Source: an uncultured Pseudanabaenaceae cyanobacterium (lineage in GTDB: Bacteria; Cyanobacteriota; Cyanobacteriia; PCC-9006; JAAUQQ01). From it: a stretch of 15,780 nt of DNA. Location of the stretch: positions 1-15,780 of the forward strand of contig CALLPZ010000170.1 in NCBI GenBank assembly GCA_938015405.1, given 5' to 3'. The notes below the pieces were generated by a model. The model saw only the letters and a program-made list of their open reading frames with translations, did not search any database and had not been told where the DNA came from. Position 1 is the first letter of the stretch. The number at the start of each line of letters is the position of its first letter. The position numbers were made by a program, and so were the translations under genes. Of this stretch, positions 14,117-15,780 are shown piece after piece.

Positions 14117-15292
14117 GACTTCTGCTTGATTGGACTGTTGTGCTTCATAGAGCTGGATAGCTGTTTCAAAGGCTGATTTGCTACGTTCCAGTGCTCCTGC
14201 TTTTAAGAGTGCGACGCCGAGATTTTGGTGAATTTCTGGGACATCAGGTGTGAGCTGTAGGGCCGTCTCATAGGATGCGATCGCCCCTGCTAAATCCCCC
14301 TGCTGTCGCTGGAGCTTGCCTAGGTTGTAGTGACCTGTGGCAAAGTTTGAGTCAATGGCGATGGCCTGTTCATAGAGCAACCGCGCCATTTCAGGCAGCC
14401 CCTCATCCTGGAGTAGGCTGGCGAGATTGTTGTAGGCTCCCAATTTAATAATGTCGGGAACGGTTGCATCCAATGCTGCTTGGTAATATTCCACAGCAGC
14501 CTCAGCATTACCCTGTTGGCGACAGCCAATGGCAAGGTGGTAATACAACTCGTAGCGACTGGGTGCATCTAACTCTACGGACTTGAGACCTCGTTTGAGC
14601 AGAGATAGACCTCGGCCCCAGTCACCTTGTTCACCATAGAGGGCACCTAGTTTGGCGCAGCAATAGGCGTCTTTGGGATGATCTGCCAGGTAGGATTCCA
14701 TTGCATGGCGAGCACGGGAAAATTTGTTTTGATGGGCGATCTCCCCAGGCTCGTAACCATCATGGCGCAGCGCCGTATGAGATGCGTCTACAACTTTCCA
14801 TTGAGGCTCCTTCTGGAGTAGCTCCGCCATGCTGTCGTCGATCATGGCATGGTACGGGCGGCGAAAATTCAGCTCGGGGTGACGGCGAAACAGCCGCGAC
14901 ACCAATGAATAGGGGGATTGACTGGCTCCGACTTCCTGGCGCAGTAGATTGATCGCGATGACATTCGTTTGCTGAAGCAAGGGGTGGAGGGGGGCCAGCG
15001 CATCCGGGACAAGCTGTTCGTCAGCATCAAGGACTAAAATCCAGTCACCGGTGGCATGTTCAATGCAATGATTGCGAGCTGCAGCGAAGTCATTGTTCCA
15101 CTCGTAGTGAAAGACCTCACAGTTGAGTTGTTGAGCCAGGGTGACAGTATTGTCGCTAGACCCCGTATCCAGCACGATGCGTTCGCTGATCCAGCCTTGG
15201 GGATCTGCTGCTGCCAGGCTGTTGAGGCATTGGGGTAAGGCTTTCTCCTCGTCCTTGACGATCATGCAGAGGCTGATGCAGGGGCGAGTCAT
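14072..15292 (-). CDS. Family 2 glycosyltransferase with C-terminal TPR repeats
   Basis: The frame is open to 15442, but the ATG at 15292 gives the standard start MTRPCISLCMIVKDEE (406 residues); the 50 extra residues upstream are low in family character. The N-terminal 200 residues are a GT-A fold: SLCMIVKDEE (7-16), VLDTGSSDNT (40-49, nucleotide-binding Asp42), NNDFAAARN (66-74) and WILVLDADE (84-92), where D89-A-D91 is the metal-binding DxD. Residues about 207-380 form TPR units, for example AYNNLASLLQDEGLPEMARL and GHYNLGKLQRQQGDLAGAIA. Such GT2-TPR proteins are common in cyanobacteria and are thought to transfer sugars to surface polysaccharide or protein, but donor and acceptor are unknown. 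No membrane segment is seen. The neighbouring acetyltransferase supports a role in polysaccharide synthesis. Confidence 0.92.
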   Translation of the reverse strand: MTRPCISLCMIVKDEEKALPQCLNSLAAADPQGWISERIVLDTGSSDNTVTLAQQLNCEVFHYEWNNDFAAARNHCIEHATGDWILVLDADEQLVPDALAPLHPLLQQTNVIAINLLRQEVGASQSPYSLVSRLFRRHPELNFRRPYHAMIDDSMAELLQKEPQWKVVDASHTALRHDGYEPGEIAHQNKFSRARHAMESYLADHPKDAYCCAKLGALYGEQGDWGRGLSLLKRGLKSVELDAPSRYELYYHLAIGCRQQGNAEAAVEYYQAALDATVPDIIKLGAYNNLASLLQDEGLPEMARLLYEQAIAIDSNFATGHYNLGKLQRQQGDLAGAIASYETALQLTPDVPEIHQNLGVALLKAGALERSKSAFETAIQLYEAQQSNQAEVLRSQLKDLHLFQPG

Positions 15293-15322
15293 AGGGGATA
15301 GAAGCCAAGGTTTGACATTTCC

Positions 15323-15349
15323 ATTGTAGGAGTCTGACTGAGCCCGCAA
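15323..15349 (-). promoter_or_regulatory. Possible promoter of the glycosyltransferase gene
   Basis: Read on the minus strand, TTGCGG (15349-15344) and TACAAT (15328-15323) are 15 bases apart. The -10 is a good sigma-70 type match; the -35 matches at three positions and the spacer is two bases short. Transcription from it would leave a leader of about 25 bases before the ATG at 15292. Confidence 0.3.
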
Positions 15350-15358
15350 GCAGCAGAA

Positions 15359-15423
15359 AACCTCGGTTGTTGAGCAGCAGTCAGCAAAGGTGTGACCTTC
15401 ATGACGACTCGAAAACCGAGGTT
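15359..15423 (-). terminator. Long branched hairpin between the acetyltransferase and glycosyltransferase genes
   Basis: A perfect 10-bp outer stem (AACCTCGGTT at 15359-15368 with 15414-15423) encloses a second helix (15379-15382 with 15406-15409) and an inner five-pair stem with a 3-base loop (15387-15391 with 15395-15399). On the minus strand it is followed by TTCTGC, with TTTT across the stem end. It lies just upstream of the possible glycosyltransferase promoter, so it may end the upstream transcript; a structured RNA is an alternative. Confidence 0.4.
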
Positions 15424-15429
15424 GGTTTG

Positions 15430-15460
15430 CAAACCACCGCACTGTTCAATGGGTGGTTTG
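15430..15460 (-). terminator. Hairpin 37 bases after the acetyltransferase gene
   Basis: CAAACCACC at 15430-15438 pairs perfectly with 15452-15460 across a 13-base loop. It follows the stop codon of the WcaF-like gene on the minus strand. No U-tract follows, so termination may depend on this hairpin and the next one together. Confidence 0.4.
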
Positions 15461-15497
15461 ATATTCCGTTAAGGCTTGAGCTAGCGCGATCGCCTGT

Positions 15498-15780
15498 CTA
15501 CGACTCCCGAATTTCCCGAGTGCGCAAGGGTTTGCAAGGCGCTCCCATACAGATATAGCCGGGAGGCAAGTCCCGAAAAGCACTGCTGCGTGCTCCCATC
15601 ACCGTGTTGGCACCAATGGTTACGCCGGGAGCCACAAAGCAATCCGTTGCCACCCAAGCCCCATTACCAATGGTGATGGGAGCTGTGGTCAGCTTAAAGG
15701 TGGGATCCTCTACATCGTGACTGCCTGTGCAAAGGTAGCTCTTTTGGGACACCACGCAATGTTGGCCCAGGGTGATTTGC
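15498..15780 (-). CDS. WcaF-like hexapeptide-repeat acetyltransferase, C-terminal part (partial)
   Basis: Ninety-three codons are visible; the gene runs off the right edge and the frame has no stop there (it continues QITLGQHCVVSQKSYLCTG). An internal GTG could be misread as a start, but the left-handed beta-helix repeats are already under way before it. TGSHDVEDPTFKL carries the catalytic-type histidine of the LbH acetyltransferases, followed by hexapeptide turns (ITIGNGAWVATDCFVAPGVT, then IGANTVMGA) and the closing PPGYICMGAPCKPLRTRE. The closest pattern is WcaF, which O-acetylates sugars of colanic acid-type repeats with acetyl-CoA in the cytoplasm. The general family is secure and the exact acceptor is not. 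It is followed by two hairpins and then the glycosyltransferase gene. Confidence 0.88.
   Translation of the reverse strand, partial: QITLGQHCVVSQKSYLCTGSHDVEDPTFKLTTAPITIGNGAWVATDCFVAPGVTIGANTVMGARSSAFRDLPPGYICMGAPCKPLRTREIRES

Noticed and set aside
15293..15442. Upstream extension of the glycosyltransferase frame (50 residues)
   Set aside because: The family's first strand begins right after the ATG at 15292, and the extension runs through the promoter-like and hairpin sequences.
1..15780. At least 16 copies of GCGATCGC scattered over both strands
   Set aside because: This is the well-known HIP1 palindrome of cyanobacterial genomes. It points to the taxon but is not a local element or system.

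Overview
The window looks like a piece of a cyanobacterial chromosome. The octamer GCGATCGC (HIP1, a cyanobacterial hallmark) occurs at least 16 times in 15.8 kb, where chance predicts about 0.25, and it lies inside genes on both strands. Gene content agrees: a YbjN-like protein, a DUF456 membrane protein, Calx-beta-rich surface proteins and a REC-PAS-GGDEF-EAL regulator. Shine-Dalgarno sites are mostly weak or absent. No tRNA, rRNA, insertion sequence, phage gene or CRISPR array was found.

Layout. (1) Positions 1-876, plus strand: the 3' end of a polyisoprenyl-phosphate sugar transferase, a strong hairpin, and an unrecognised protein of about 160 residues. (2) Positions 971-3115, minus strand: a run of three envelope genes, in transcription order an M48 metalloprotease anchored by one N-terminal helix, a DUF456 membrane protein and a small lipoprotein. 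(3) Positions 3442-4938, minus strand: a YbjN-like protein and dephospho-CoA kinase (coaE). (4) Positions 5063-9484, minus strand: the largest object, a 1473-residue modular protein. It has four CBM6/35-like carbohydrate-binding modules, two Calx-beta domains and a C-terminal heparinase II/III-like (polysaccharide lyase type) region. It has no signal peptide. (5) Positions 9821-11412: hemD and cobA face each other tail to tail; both act at uroporphyrinogen III, the branch point between haem/chlorophyll and sirohaem/corrin synthesis. (6) Positions 11927-15292: a bifunctional-looking cyclic-di-GMP regulator whose 3' end overlaps a convergent family 2 glycosyltransferase with TPR repeats. (7) The right edge holds the end of a WcaF-type hexapeptide acetyltransferase.

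Functional reading (inference). Both edges carry exopolysaccharide-synthesis genes, and a glycosyltransferase, a large putative polysaccharide lyase and a c-di-GMP enzyme lie between them. This suggests a neighbourhood for making, modifying and trimming surface polysaccharide, interrupted by housekeeping genes (coaE, hemD, cobA). The part that most resembles something undescribed is the leaderless lyase, with its A-Calx-B-B-A-Calx-lyase module order, its unusual second half and a 24-bp tandem repeat upstream of it.
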